NCBI GenBank assembly: GCA_043777755.1
Contig: JAYWHK010000177.1
Location: forward strand, 1-25,114
Direction: 5' to 3'
Origin: CANHEE01 sp043777755
GTDB lineage: Bacteria > Bacteroidota > Bacteroidia > Chitinophagales > Saprospiraceae
Length of the DNA stretch: 25,114 nt
The position numbers and the translations under genes are program-made. Below the pieces are notes generated by a model. It was not told the DNA's origin. It saw nothing but the letters and a program-made list of their open reading frames with translations, and ran no database searches. Positions 17,380-24,618 of the stretch are shown here, one piece after another. Every line of letters begins with the position of its first letter. Position 1 is the first letter of the stretch.

Positions 17380-18024
17380 TTAGATACTCTCCTCCACATT
17401 CACAAAGCTATAAATAATCGAAGAAACAACTCCTCCAAGGATAGAACCAGCCATATAAACCCATAAATTAATCCAGTCAAAAGCCTTAATACTACACAAG
17501 CCAATCGCAACAGCTGGATTAAAAGCGCCTCCCGAAACAGGTGAAAAAACAAAAGCATTGCCGATAACAATACAACCAATGGCTAAACCATAAAATGATT
17601 TTCCTTTATTTGAATTGCTTAATGCAACGTTCAAAATAACATAAACCATGATAAATGTTCCAAGAAATTCAGCTAAAAGTGGTGGAACAGGACTTTGAAA
17701 TTGAAAAGGTCTTGGGTCTGTACTTTCTGCAACACCGCCCAAAAGCGTCATTGCCGTGAATGCCGCAAAAACAGCTCCTATGATTTGAGCCGCCATATAC
17801 GCCACGCCATCGTTGAGCGATATTTTTTTCTGCATAAAAAATGCTATTGTTACGGCAGGATTATAATGCGCACTTGATATGTGTCCGCCAGCGTAAATAA
17901 TAGCGATAAGCCCCAGTCCAATTGCCAAAGGTGCAAAGCCAGAAGGCGTGCCGTTGTAGCATACCATAACAATACTAAGCACCAAAAAAAAAGTGCCAAT
18001 AAATTCATTGATGTATTTTCTCAT
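17380..18024 (-). CDS. Aquaporin-like MIP family channel with atypical selectivity filter
   Basis: 214 residues with six hydrophobic segments and two NPA loops: HYNPAV (N55) and GAFNPAV (N169). Alignment by spacing to E. coli AqpZ places the aromatic/arginine filter at I35, A157, G166 and V172. AqpZ has Phe, His, Thr and Arg there, so both the histidine and the nearly universal arginine after the second NPA are missing. The pore should be wider and less polar than a water channel. Small neutral solutes are a possible substrate, but this is inference. It is divergent from dapB; no obvious promoter or terminator was found. Confidence 0.88.
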   Translation of the reverse strand: MRKYINEFIGTFFLVLSIVMVCYNGTPSGFAPLAIGLGLIAIIYAGGHISSAHYNPAVTIAFFMQKKISLNDGVAYMAAQIIGAVFAAFTAMTLLGGVAESTDPRPFQFQSPVPPLLAEFLGTFIMVYVILNVALSNSNKGKSFYGLAIGCIVIGNAFVFSPVSGGAFNPAVAIGLCSIKAFDWINLWVYMAGSILGGVVSSIIYSFVNVEESI

Positions 18025-18124
18025 AAAATTCTGATGTTTAATTAGATTTTTTTGTTTCTTTGCTCAAAATTAGGAATTAGTTTTGATATTTAAAGAATTT
18101 TTTATCATATTTTTATTTTGTAAA

Positions 18125-18832
18125 ATGAAAATTGCATTAATTGGTTACGGAAAAATGGGCAAAGCAATCGAAAGAATTGCACTTGCCAAAGGACATGAAG
18201 TGCTTGCTAAATTTGGTAGCGAAGGAATTGATAACGACTTGTTGCAAAAAGCAGACGTTGCCATTGAATTTAGCAAACCAGAAGTGGCAGTTCAAAATCT
18301 CAAGACTTGTTTTGCGCTTGGTGTGCCTGTTATTTGTGGTACAACGGGCTGGTTGGAGCAAAAAAATGATGTTTTAGAGGTTTTTAAAAGCAATGGAACA
18401 GCATTTTTGTATGCTTCTAATTTTAGTATTGGTGTCAATTTATTTTTTAATTTGAATAAATATTTGGCAACAATAATGAATGAACAAACGCAGTACGACA
18501 TCAAAATGGAGGAGATCCACCATACTGCAAAGCTCGATGCGCCAAGCGGTACTGCCATTACAATTGCAGAAGATATTTTGAAACTTATTGCCCGAAAAAA
18601 ACAATGGACAAAGGAACATTCTGACAATCAGGAAGAGATTAATATTTTCTCGATTAGAGAAAATCCTGCGCCAGGGACTCATTCTGTTTTTTACGATTCA
18701 GAAATTGACAGTATCGAAATTAAGCATACCGCACATTCTCGTGATGGTTTTGCTGGTGGTGCGGTCTTGGCTGCCGAATGGATTTTGGGTAAAAAAGGGA
18801 TCTATTCTATGAATGATGTGCTGGGATTTTAA
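18125..18832 (+). CDS. dapB: 4-hydroxy-tetrahydrodipicolinate reductase
   Basis: 235 residues from the ATG at 18125. The frame extends to 18083, but the added 14 residues are not part of the family and would precede the nucleotide-binding motif. The Rossmann motif GYGKMGKAIE is at residues 7-16, CGTTGW marks the cofactor site, and EIHHTAKLDAPSGTA is the substrate and catalytic signature. The enzyme reduces the dihydrodipicolinate-pathway intermediate with NAD(P)H to tetrahydrodipicolinate, on the route to diaminopimelate and lysine. No other dap genes are adjacent. The gene is intact. Confidence 0.96.
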   Translation: MKIALIGYGKMGKAIERIALAKGHEVLAKFGSEGIDNDLLQKADVAIEFSKPEVAVQNLKTCFALGVPVICGTTGWLEQKNDVLEVFKSNGTAFLYASNFSIGVNLFFNLNKYLATIMNEQTQYDIKMEEIHHTAKLDAPSGTAITIAEDILKLIARKKQWTKEHSDNQEEINIFSIRENPAPGTHSVFYDSEIDSIEIKHTAHSRDGFAGGAVLAAEWILGKKGIYSMNDVLGF

Positions 18833-18835
18833 TTG

Positions 18836-19080
18836 TAAAAGTCGTAAGTCTATAAGTCGTAAGTCGGTAAGTCGTAATAGTCGTAAGCCAATAAATAAAG
18901 TCAATAAGTCTTTTAATTTACTGATTTACAATAGTTTAATAATGAGTACGTTACGATAGAATTTAGAATTTAAAATCCCGAATTTAGAATTTTTAGAGTA
19001 CGTTACGATAGAATTTAGAACCTCGAATTTAAAATTTAAAATCCCGAATTTAGAATCCCGAATTTAGAATTTAGAATTTA
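18836..19080. repeat. Dense intergenic repeat region before xseA
   Basis: The dapB-xseA gap contains no gene. At 18836-18890 short imperfect tandem copies of AAGTCGT(A)AGTC appear. At 18944-18968 and 18996-19020 there is an identical 25-base direct repeat beginning GAGTACGTTACGATAG. From 18961 to the xseA start codon, copies of GAATTTAGAATTTAAAATCC and shorter variants alternate. The last copy ends at the xseA ATG, so the ribosome entry region of xseA is itself repeat DNA. Repeats differ in length and are not spaced like a CRISPR. Confidence 0.85.
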
Positions 19081-20319
19081 ATGCAACACATTTCACTTTT
19101 TGAATTAAACGAATACCTGCGTAGGGTTGTAGCGTTGAATTTTCCTGAGTCGCTTTGGATTCGGGCGGAAATTTCGCAGCTCAATCAGCGGAAAGGTCAT
19201 GTTTTTATAGATTTAATTGAAAAAGACGAGATTGGTAATGATGTTATAGCCAAGTCTTCGGCGGTAATTTGGATGCGAAATTTGCGTATTTTACTTCAAA
19301 AATATGGAAAATCGCTCGAAAGTATTTTGCAAGAAGGAATAGAAGTGATGCTCAAAGTTAGTGTAAATTACGATGAGCGATATGGCATGAGTTTGAGTGT
19401 GGAAGACATTGATTTGACTTTTACATTGGGAAAATTTGCGATTTTACGTCAAAAAACATTAGAATATCTTGAAAAAAAGAAAATTCTTACGCTTCAAAAA
19501 AAATTGCAATTGCCGTATTTGATTCAACGGATTGCAGTGATTTCGTCAAGTTCAGCGGCTGGTTGGATTGATTTTTATGAGCATTTGAAAAAAAATCAAT
19601 ATGGCTATACCTTTAATTTACAATTGTTTGAAACGTCAGTACAAGGACAATTTGCCGTCGATGAAATCAAGCATCAATTGAAAAAAATTAAGATTTTAAG
19701 TGAGCAAAAACCTTATGATGCGGTGGTGATTATCAGAGGTGGTGGTTCAAAAATTGATTTGGCTGTATTCGACGACCAAAGTCTGAATGAAGCCGTTGCA
19801 CTCTTTCCAATACCTATTTTGGCAGGAATTGGACATGAAATTGACCAAAGCGTGTTGGATATTACGGCTCATGCGAGCTTGAAAACACCAACTGCCGTAG
19901 CGGATTTTTTAATTAGCCGACATTTGCATTTGGAAAGCCGTTTGGTGGATTTTTCTAATTTTTTATTTCAAAAAAACAAAGAAAAAATCAACGATTGGCA
20001 ACATCAATTGAACAGTTTTGAAAATCAACTTCAAAGTACCGTTAGGCTTCGTTTTGCAAGAGAAAAACAAAATTTAGAGTATAAAAAAATAGCTTTGAAT
20101 CAGCTTCTTGATTTTAAAATAAATGCTTTTCATCATACATTTGATTTTTTAGAAAAAAGAATACAAAATGCTAATCCTGAGCAAATTATGAAAAAAGGTT
20201 TTTCGATAACGCTCAAAAATGGACAGCTTCTCAAAGATAAAAATGACCTCCAAGAAGGCGACGAAATCGAAACTGTTTTTAGCAATGGAAAGGTTAAATC
20301 TGTTGTGATTGATTGTTAG
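19081..20319 (+). CDS. xseA: Exodeoxyribonuclease VII large subunit
   Basis: 412 residues. The N-terminal OB-fold domain (about 1-105, SLFELNEYLRRVV ... IRAEISQL) binds single-stranded DNA. The catalytic region follows, with IAVISSSSAAGWIDF, VVIIRGGGSKIDL and PILAGIGHEIDQSVLD. A coiled-coil helical arm spans about 280-360 and a C-terminal segment with GFSITLKNG closes the protein. XseA plus several XseB chains degrade single-stranded DNA from both ends, in repair. The small subunit gene xseB is usually near but is not found in this window downstream of xseA. The ATG at 19081 abuts repeat DNA and no strong promoter is visible. Confidence 0.95.
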   Translation: MQHISLFELNEYLRRVVALNFPESLWIRAEISQLNQRKGHVFIDLIEKDEIGNDVIAKSSAVIWMRNLRILLQKYGKSLESILQEGIEVMLKVSVNYDERYGMSLSVEDIDLTFTLGKFAILRQKTLEYLEKKKILTLQKKLQLPYLIQRIAVISSSSAAGWIDFYEHLKKNQYGYTFNLQLFETSVQGQFAVDEIKHQLKKIKILSEQKPYDAVVIIRGGGSKIDLAVFDDQSLNEAVALFPIPILAGIGHEIDQSVLDITAHASLKTPTAVADFLISRHLHLESRLVDFSNFLFQKNKEKINDWQHQLNSFENQLQSTVRLRFAREKQNLEYKKIALNQLLDFKINAFHHTFDFLEKRIQNANPEQIMKKGFSITLKNGQLLKDKNDLQEGDEIETVFSNGKVKSVVIDC

Positions 20320-20346
20320 TACAGTAATTTCCCATTTTCTTACTCT

Positions 20347-21174
20347 CTACTTTCCCACTTTCCCAATCACCTCATTTTCTTTTATTAAAAAAAAGCGATT
20401 GTTGGCAACATAAGCACGTTCATTTTTTTTCAAAATAAAAGGCAATTCAAGAATTTCTTGGGAAAAATCGTCGTCTTTGCTGTATAAAATTTCTTCGGGA
20501 CTGTACATAAAAAGCAATCCATCATTAAGTTCAATATCGTGAATATTGGCTTGTCCATTGGCATTTTGACTACCTAAAATACTTTCCAATTGCAAACGAT
20601 TGTCGAAATATAAAAGCTGTCGGTGATTGACAAGCGCATAGACATTACCCGCTTTTGAAAGTAAAAGATTGACTTCTTTTTTTTGTTTTTCTTCTGATAA
20701 AAGCGTTGTTTCCGACAGGATTTTTCCTCGAAAATCTATACGACAAAGCCGATTTTGGGCTTCGTCAGCAATGACGAGTTGGTTGTCCATCGTACTACAA
20801 ACCGCACTCACAGCATTGAATCCAACACTTTTCAAATCCAACTGATTGCTAACGTTTAAGTTTTTATCAAAAAATACAATCGTCTGAAAATCAGGGTAAT
20901 ACGCTAATGGTTTGAAAGGATTTGAAATGTCAAATTGTTTTAAATCACCTAAAAAAGGCTGCTGGAAACGAGCCAATTCTTTGCCTTCATCATTGATTTT
21001 TACAATGCTATTGTCTTGCGAAATGATAAACGTTTCGTTGAGCGCATTGCTTCTTAAAAACTTTGCTTGGATAGCAATAGAAAAAGTTTCTTCTTGTGAA
21101 AAAAGCAACATTGGCACACAAAAAAACAGCAAAAAATACAGCAAAGAAAAGATAATTTTTTTTGTTTTCTTCAT
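20347..21174 (-). CDS. Exported beta-propeller-like protein of unknown function
   Basis: 275 residues. A strong signal peptide ends near LLFSQ (about 27) with no lipobox cysteine, so it is probably periplasmic. The remainder contains repeated strands such as NETFIISQDNSIVKINDEGKEL and NQLVIADEAQNRLCRIDFRG that suggest a propeller of NHL type, without enzymatic motifs. It starts 13 bases after the stop of the gene at 21188-21622 and may be co-transcribed with it, as in related Bacteroidetes. It converges on xseA with a 27-base gap and no clear terminator. No specific function can be assigned. Confidence 0.75.
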   Translation of the reverse strand: MKKTKKIIFSLLYFLLFFCVPMLLFSQEETFSIAIQAKFLRSNALNETFIISQDNSIVKINDEGKELARFQQPFLGDLKQFDISNPFKPLAYYPDFQTIVFFDKNLNVSNQLDLKSVGFNAVSAVCSTMDNQLVIADEAQNRLCRIDFRGKILSETTLLSEEKQKKEVNLLLSKAGNVYALVNHRQLLYFDNRLQLESILGSQNANGQANIHDIELNDGLLFMYSPEEILYSKDDDFSQEILELPFILKKNERAYVANNRFFLIKENEVIGKVGK

Positions 21175-21187
21175 AAATTGTTCACTG

Positions 21188-21622
21188 TTAATTGTTCACT
21201 TTTTTAGCTCTTGAAATGGAATACATTAACCTATTAATATCACCCGAATTGGTACTCAAAATTCCTTTCAATGTAACGGGTTCTGTTGTGTAAGCAACGC
21301 CTTCTACGGCATATACTTCCATGACCGTTTCAGGCCCTGCACCGCCACAAAAAAAGCACATATTGTAAGGAAATGCTGAAAAAACAAACTCCGTTTGGCT
21401 TTTATAACCATTTGTAGGAATAATGTAACCACGAATGGTGATTTCTTTGCCTTCCATTTCTTTGATTTCTTTGGCAAAAACAGGTACATCAACCTTGAAG
21501 CCTAAAAGCTCGTCAAATTGCTTGCGGTAAGTGATTTTACCTAATTTTTTCCAAGTGTCATTTTGAGCATAAATATTTGACAATGAGAAAGTTATAATGA
21601 ATAATAAAAATATTTTTTTCAT
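21188..21622 (-). CDS. Small exported DUF3299-like protein with a CxxC motif
   Basis: 144 residues with a signal peptide ending near NIYAQ (residue 20). The core GKEITIRGYIIPT and AFPYNMCFFCGGAGPETVMEV is a conserved Bacteroidetes block with an OB-like pattern. C89 and C92 form CFFC, which could bind metal or form a disulfide. The similarity to DUF3299 is from recognition of this layout and is moderate. It sits directly upstream of the propeller-like protein gene. Its function is unknown; a role with periplasmic metal or redox is only a guess. Confidence 0.7.
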   Translation of the reverse strand: MKKIFLLFIITFSLSNIYAQNDTWKKLGKITYRKQFDELLGFKVDVPVFAKEIKEMEGKEITIRGYIIPTNGYKSQTEFVFSAFPYNMCFFCGGAGPETVMEVYAVEGVAYTTEPVTLKGILSTNSGDINRLMYSISRAKKVNN

Positions 21623-21699
21623 AAAATTTAAAACATTTGATTAGCAATTAATAACGAATAACGAACAATTAAATTTTTACTAATCCAACAATTTAACAA

Positions 21700-22302
21700 T
21701 TACTTATTCCATTCAAACGTGTTAATCATTTGCATAATATCCGCTTTCATAAAGTCAGCAACAGGGCGCAAGGAATCTGGACGAGAAGCCGTCTTGAAAT
21801 ACAATGCACCTCGCATAAAATGTTTGGTACTGTCTGTTAAAAAAAACTGAAAAGGAGAAGCCGCTGGTCCTTGAATGTCAAATAAAAAACCGCTGATGCC
21901 TTTCTTTTTTTCAATGCGAATTTGGTCGATATAATCTGCCTTGATGTTGTGTTTATCCGCTAAAACAAAGGCATCGTTGTACAATTTATCAAAAGGATTT
22001 TCCTTCGTGATAGGGTAATACGAACAGTGAATATGCGCATCAAATTGCGGAACATATACTTCAAACCAGCAATTATTGGCTGGTTTTTCATTGAAAAATG
22101 AAGTATCTTGTACGATTTCTGCATATTTTGGGTATTCAAACGTAAATTGACAATAGTTTTTATCAAACGATTGGTACGCTTTTGTCGGATATTCTACCCT
22201 TGGAAAACCTCTTGGTTTGGGCGTAAAAACAGGTTCTTCACAAGCAATGATGCTCAGAAGAAACAAAAAGCAAAGAGCGATGGAAATGGATTTCAGATTC
22301 AT
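21700..22302 (-). CDS. gldD: Gliding motility lipoprotein GldD
   Basis: 200 residues from the ATG at 22302. The frame extends 60 codons upstream through the promoter, but the lipoprotein signal peptide (MNLKSISIALCFLFLLSIIAC) starts at 22302 and its lipobox cysteine is residue 21. Family blocks are clear: FTPKPRGFPRVEYP, QFTFEYPKYA, CWFEVYVPQFDAHIHCSYYP and DIQGPAASPFQFFLTDSTKHF. GldD is needed for gliding and type IX secretion in Flavobacterium, so it links the window to the T9SS substrate at 7908-11396. It is divergent from the thiolase gene and its promoter lies four bases from the ATG. Confidence 0.93.
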   Translation of the reverse strand: MNLKSISIALCFLFLLSIIACEEPVFTPKPRGFPRVEYPTKAYQSFDKNYCQFTFEYPKYAEIVQDTSFFNEKPANNCWFEVYVPQFDAHIHCSYYPITKENPFDKLYNDAFVLADKHNIKADYIDQIRIEKKKGISGFLFDIQGPAASPFQFFLTDSTKHFMRGALYFKTASRPDSLRPVADFMKADIMQMINTFEWNK

Positions 22303-22306
22303 GCGG

Positions 22307-22333
22307 CAAAGGTAGTGAAAATATTTAGTACAA
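22307..22333 (-). promoter_or_regulatory. Promoter of gldD (leaderless-type)
   Basis: The -7 box TACCTTTG lies at 22314-22307 (minus strand), only four bases before the ATG. A TTG at 22333-22331 gives a short 16-base spacer. Transcription should start at or within a base or two of the start codon. Confidence 0.55.
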
Positions 22334-22356
22334 TTTTTTACAAAGATATAAAAAAA

Positions 22357-22388
22357 TTTGAAAAAGATGTATTTACCTACTACTTTTG
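22357..22388 (+). promoter_or_regulatory. Promoter of the thiolase gene (leaderless-type)
   Basis: TTTG at 22357-22360 and TACTTTTG at 22381-22388, spaced 20 bases, are a good Bacteroidetes promoter. The ATG follows four bases later at 22393, so a leaderless mRNA is expected. This also rules out the long N-terminal extension of the open frame from 22108. Confidence 0.7.
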
Positions 22389-22392
22389 CTGC

Positions 22393-23598
22393 ATGAAAGA
22401 AGCCTATATTTTTGATGCTGTCCGTACCCCAAGAGGAAAAGGAAAACCTCATGGGACACTTTACGAAATCCGTCCGATTCAATTACTGAAAACGGTTTTA
22501 GATGCTTTGCAACACCGCAATGGCTTGAATACCAACGAGATAGATGATACTATTATTGGTACTGTAACGCCCGTTGATGACCAAGGAGGCGACATTGCTA
22601 AGGCTGGTTTGCTGTACGCTGGTTGGAGCAATCGGGTTGGTGGCGTTCAAATCAACCGTTTTTGCACCTCAGGATTGGAAGCAATCAATATGGCAGCGAT
22701 GAAAATTCGTTCTGGTTGGGAAGATATGATTGTTGCTGGCGGTGTCGAAAGCATGAGCCGTGTCCGTATGATTTCCGATGCTGGGCCGCTGATGTTCGAC
22801 CCTGATGTTATCAATAATGTTGGTTATTTGCCACAAGGAATTTCCGCAGATTTGATAGCGACGATGGAAAATTATAGCCGTGAACAATTGGATTTGGTGG
22901 CTTTGCAATCGCAGCAAAGGGCGCATTTTGCGCATCAAAATGGTTTTTTTAATAAATCTTTGATTCCGATTACAGACCTCAACGGCATTATGATTTTGGA
23001 TAAAGACGAGTATGTTTATCCCGAAACTTCTCTTGATATTTTATCGCAACTGCCAATCGCTTTTGACGTTGCTGGAAAACATGGTTTTGATGTGATGGCG
23101 TTGAAAAAATATCCTTATTTGGAACGCATACAACACGTTCATACCGCTGGAAACTCATCGGGAACTGCCGATGGTGCTTCGCTCGTTCTCGTAGGAACGA
23201 AGGAAAAAGGAGAAGCGATGGGGCTGCGACCTCGGGCAAGGATTGTTTCTTTGGGCGCTGTTAGTTGCGAGCCAACGGTGATGTTGTTGGGCGCAATTCC
23301 TGCCATCGAAAAAGCACTAAATCGTGCCAATATGAAGATTTCTGACATTGACCTTTGGGAAATAAACGAGGCTTTTTCTTCTGTTGTTTTAAAAACCAAA
23401 CAAGCCTTAAATATTGATAATCAACGACTTAACGTAAATGGTGGTGCTATCGCCATGGGACATCCTTTGGGTGCTACAGGTGCAATGTTGCTCACCACTT
23501 TGTTAGATGAAATGGAGCGTCGTGATTTGAATACGGGTGTTGTTGCATTGCCAGCTGGCGGTGGAATGGGTGTCGCAACGGTGATTGAAAGGGTATAA
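22393..23598 (+). CDS. Acetyl-CoA acyltransferase (thiolase), FadA-like
   Basis: 401 residues from the ATG at 22393, the normal thiolase length. The N-terminal motif EAYIFDAVRTPRGKG is followed by the nucleophile C91 in RFCTSGLEA. The C-terminal half has TAGNSSGTADGAS, NEAF (around 325) and H357 in NVNGGAIAMGHPLG. It should cleave or form 3-ketoacyl-CoA, in fatty-acid or related acyl-CoA breakdown. The usual second catalytic cysteine in a C-x-GGG motif is replaced by P387 (ALPAGGGMG, codon CCA at 23551-23553); activity may be altered. No hydratase/dehydrogenase partner is adjacent. The gene is divergent from gldD and followed by two palindromic structures. Confidence 0.92.
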   Translation: MKEAYIFDAVRTPRGKGKPHGTLYEIRPIQLLKTVLDALQHRNGLNTNEIDDTIIGTVTPVDDQGGDIAKAGLLYAGWSNRVGGVQINRFCTSGLEAINMAAMKIRSGWEDMIVAGGVESMSRVRMISDAGPLMFDPDVINNVGYLPQGISADLIATMENYSREQLDLVALQSQQRAHFAHQNGFFNKSLIPITDLNGIMILDKDEYVYPETSLDILSQLPIAFDVAGKHGFDVMALKKYPYLERIQHVHTAGNSSGTADGASLVLVGTKEKGEAMGLRPRARIVSLGAVSCEPTVMLLGAIPAIEKALNRANMKISDIDLWEINEAFSSVVLKTKQALNIDNQRLNVNGGAIAMGHPLGATGAMLLTTLLDEMERRDLNTGVVALPAGGGMGVATVIERV

Positions 23599-23606
23599 CA
23601 TACCTC

Positions 23607-23685
23607 ACGTAGAGAAAAGGCACGCCTTTTCTCGCCCTACGCACAATCTATGTTTTTCGAGAAAAGGCGTGCCTTTTCTCTACGT
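23607..23685. repeat. Nested palindrome pair (REPIN-like)
   Basis: Two perfect 28-bp inverted repeats at 23607-23634 and 23658-23685 are separated by 23 bases. Each contains its own 22-bp palindrome (23612-23633 and 23659-23680) with arms GAGAAAAGGC and GCCTTTTCTC. The DNA can fold as two hairpins or one long stem. The pattern is like paired REP elements in inverted orientation. It lies eight bases past the thiolase stop. Confidence 0.85.
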
Positions 23686-23692
23686 TAGGCAT

Positions 23693-23729
23693 AAAAAAAG
23701 CCTTTTTCGTTAAGAAAAAGGCTTTTTTT
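23693..23729. terminator. Bidirectional terminator between thiolase gene and rpoD
   Basis: A perfect 16-bp inverted repeat (23693-23708 with 23714-23729) with a 5-base loop carries A and T runs at its outer ends. It can end the plus-strand thiolase transcript and the minus-strand sigma factor transcript. Confidence 0.93.
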
Positions 23730-23748
23730 ATCAATATCTAATATTTTT

Positions 23749-24618
23749 CTATCCCAAGTAAGATTTTAAAGAATTGCTATTGTATGCTTTTCTCATACGG
23801 CGAATGCTACGCTCTTTGATTTGGCGCACACGCTCACGAGTAAGGTTGAACATTTCTCCGATTTCTTCCAATGTCAATGCTTTGTAACCATTCAAACCGT
23901 AGTAAGCGGACAACACTTCTACTTCACGAGTAGAAAGAATTGCCAAACCTTGCGCCACTTCTTCACGCAAAGATTCACGCATGAGGTCGCTGTCTGGTTC
24001 GAGGTTATCTTCAGACGTATAAAGGTCAATCATCGTTGCTTCGCTGTCGTCGCTGTTGGAAACAGGCGCATCAAAACTCATGTGACGAAGATTGCCTTTG
24101 AGCATATTATTGACTTCTTTTGGAGTCATTTCCAAGATTTCGCCTAATTCTTCATTGGTTGGTTCACGTTCATATTTTTGTATAAACGCCAAAAATGCTT
24201 CATTGACCTTGTTGTAAGAGCCAACTTTGTTCAGCGGCATACGAACAATACGAGAATGTTCTACGATAGCTTGCAGAATCGCTTGACGAATCCACCAAAC
24301 AGCATAAGAAATGAACTTAAAGCCTTTAGTTTCGTCAAAACGCTTGCCAGCTTTCATCAAACCGACATTACCTTCGTTGATAAGGTCACTCAATGACAAG
24401 CCTTGATTTTGATATTGTTTTGCGACAGATACCACAAAGCGCAAGTTGGAACGAGTCAAAGTTTCCAAAGCGGCTTGATCTCCTTCTCTGATACGACGAG
24501 CCAAAGACGCTTCATCTTCCACGGAAAGCATAGCGATTTTCCCAATATCGTTCAAATATTTGTCGAGCGCAAGGCTCTCACGGGAGGTGATTTTGTTGGT
24601 AATTTTTAGCTGACGCAT
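23749..24618 (-). CDS. rpoD: Principal sigma factor, Bacteroidetes type
   Basis: 289 residues, the size of the short Bacteroidetes sigma-A, which lacks region 1.1. The N-terminal ALDKYLNDIGKIAMLS is region 1.2. Region 2 follows (NLRFVVSVAKQYQNQGLSLSDLINEGN and FISYAVWWIRQAI), then region 3 and region 4 (TLEEIGEMFNLTRERVRQIKERSIRRMR), ending in the family's SLKSYLG. It directs RNA polymerase to TTTG/TAnnTTTG promoters such as those found in this window. Bacteroidetes may carry paralogues, so a second such factor elsewhere is possible. The start at 24618 matches the family's MRQLKIT start. Confidence 0.95.
   Translation of the reverse strand: MRQLKITNKITSRESLALDKYLNDIGKIAMLSVEDEASLARRIREGDQAALETLTRSNLRFVVSVAKQYQNQGLSLSDLINEGNVGLMKAGKRFDETKGFKFISYAVWWIRQAILQAIVEHSRIVRMPLNKVGSYNKVNEAFLAFIQKYEREPTNEELGEILEMTPKEVNNMLKGNLRHMSFDAPVSNSDDSEATMIDLYTSEDNLEPDSDLMRESLREEVAQGLAILSTREVEVLSAYYGLNGYKALTLEEIGEMFNLTRERVRQIKERSIRRMRKAYNSNSLKSYLG

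Noticed and set aside
18836..19080. CRISPR array
   Set aside because: Repeat units differ in length and sequence, spacers are not unique or of even length, and no cas gene is present.
22108..22392. N-terminal extension of the thiolase by 95 residues
   Set aside because: It is antisense to gldD, crosses both promoters and has no thiolase homology; the normal start is at 22393.
22303..22482. N-terminal extension of GldD by 60 residues
   Set aside because: It would bury the lipoprotein signal peptide and overlaps the thiolase promoter and start.
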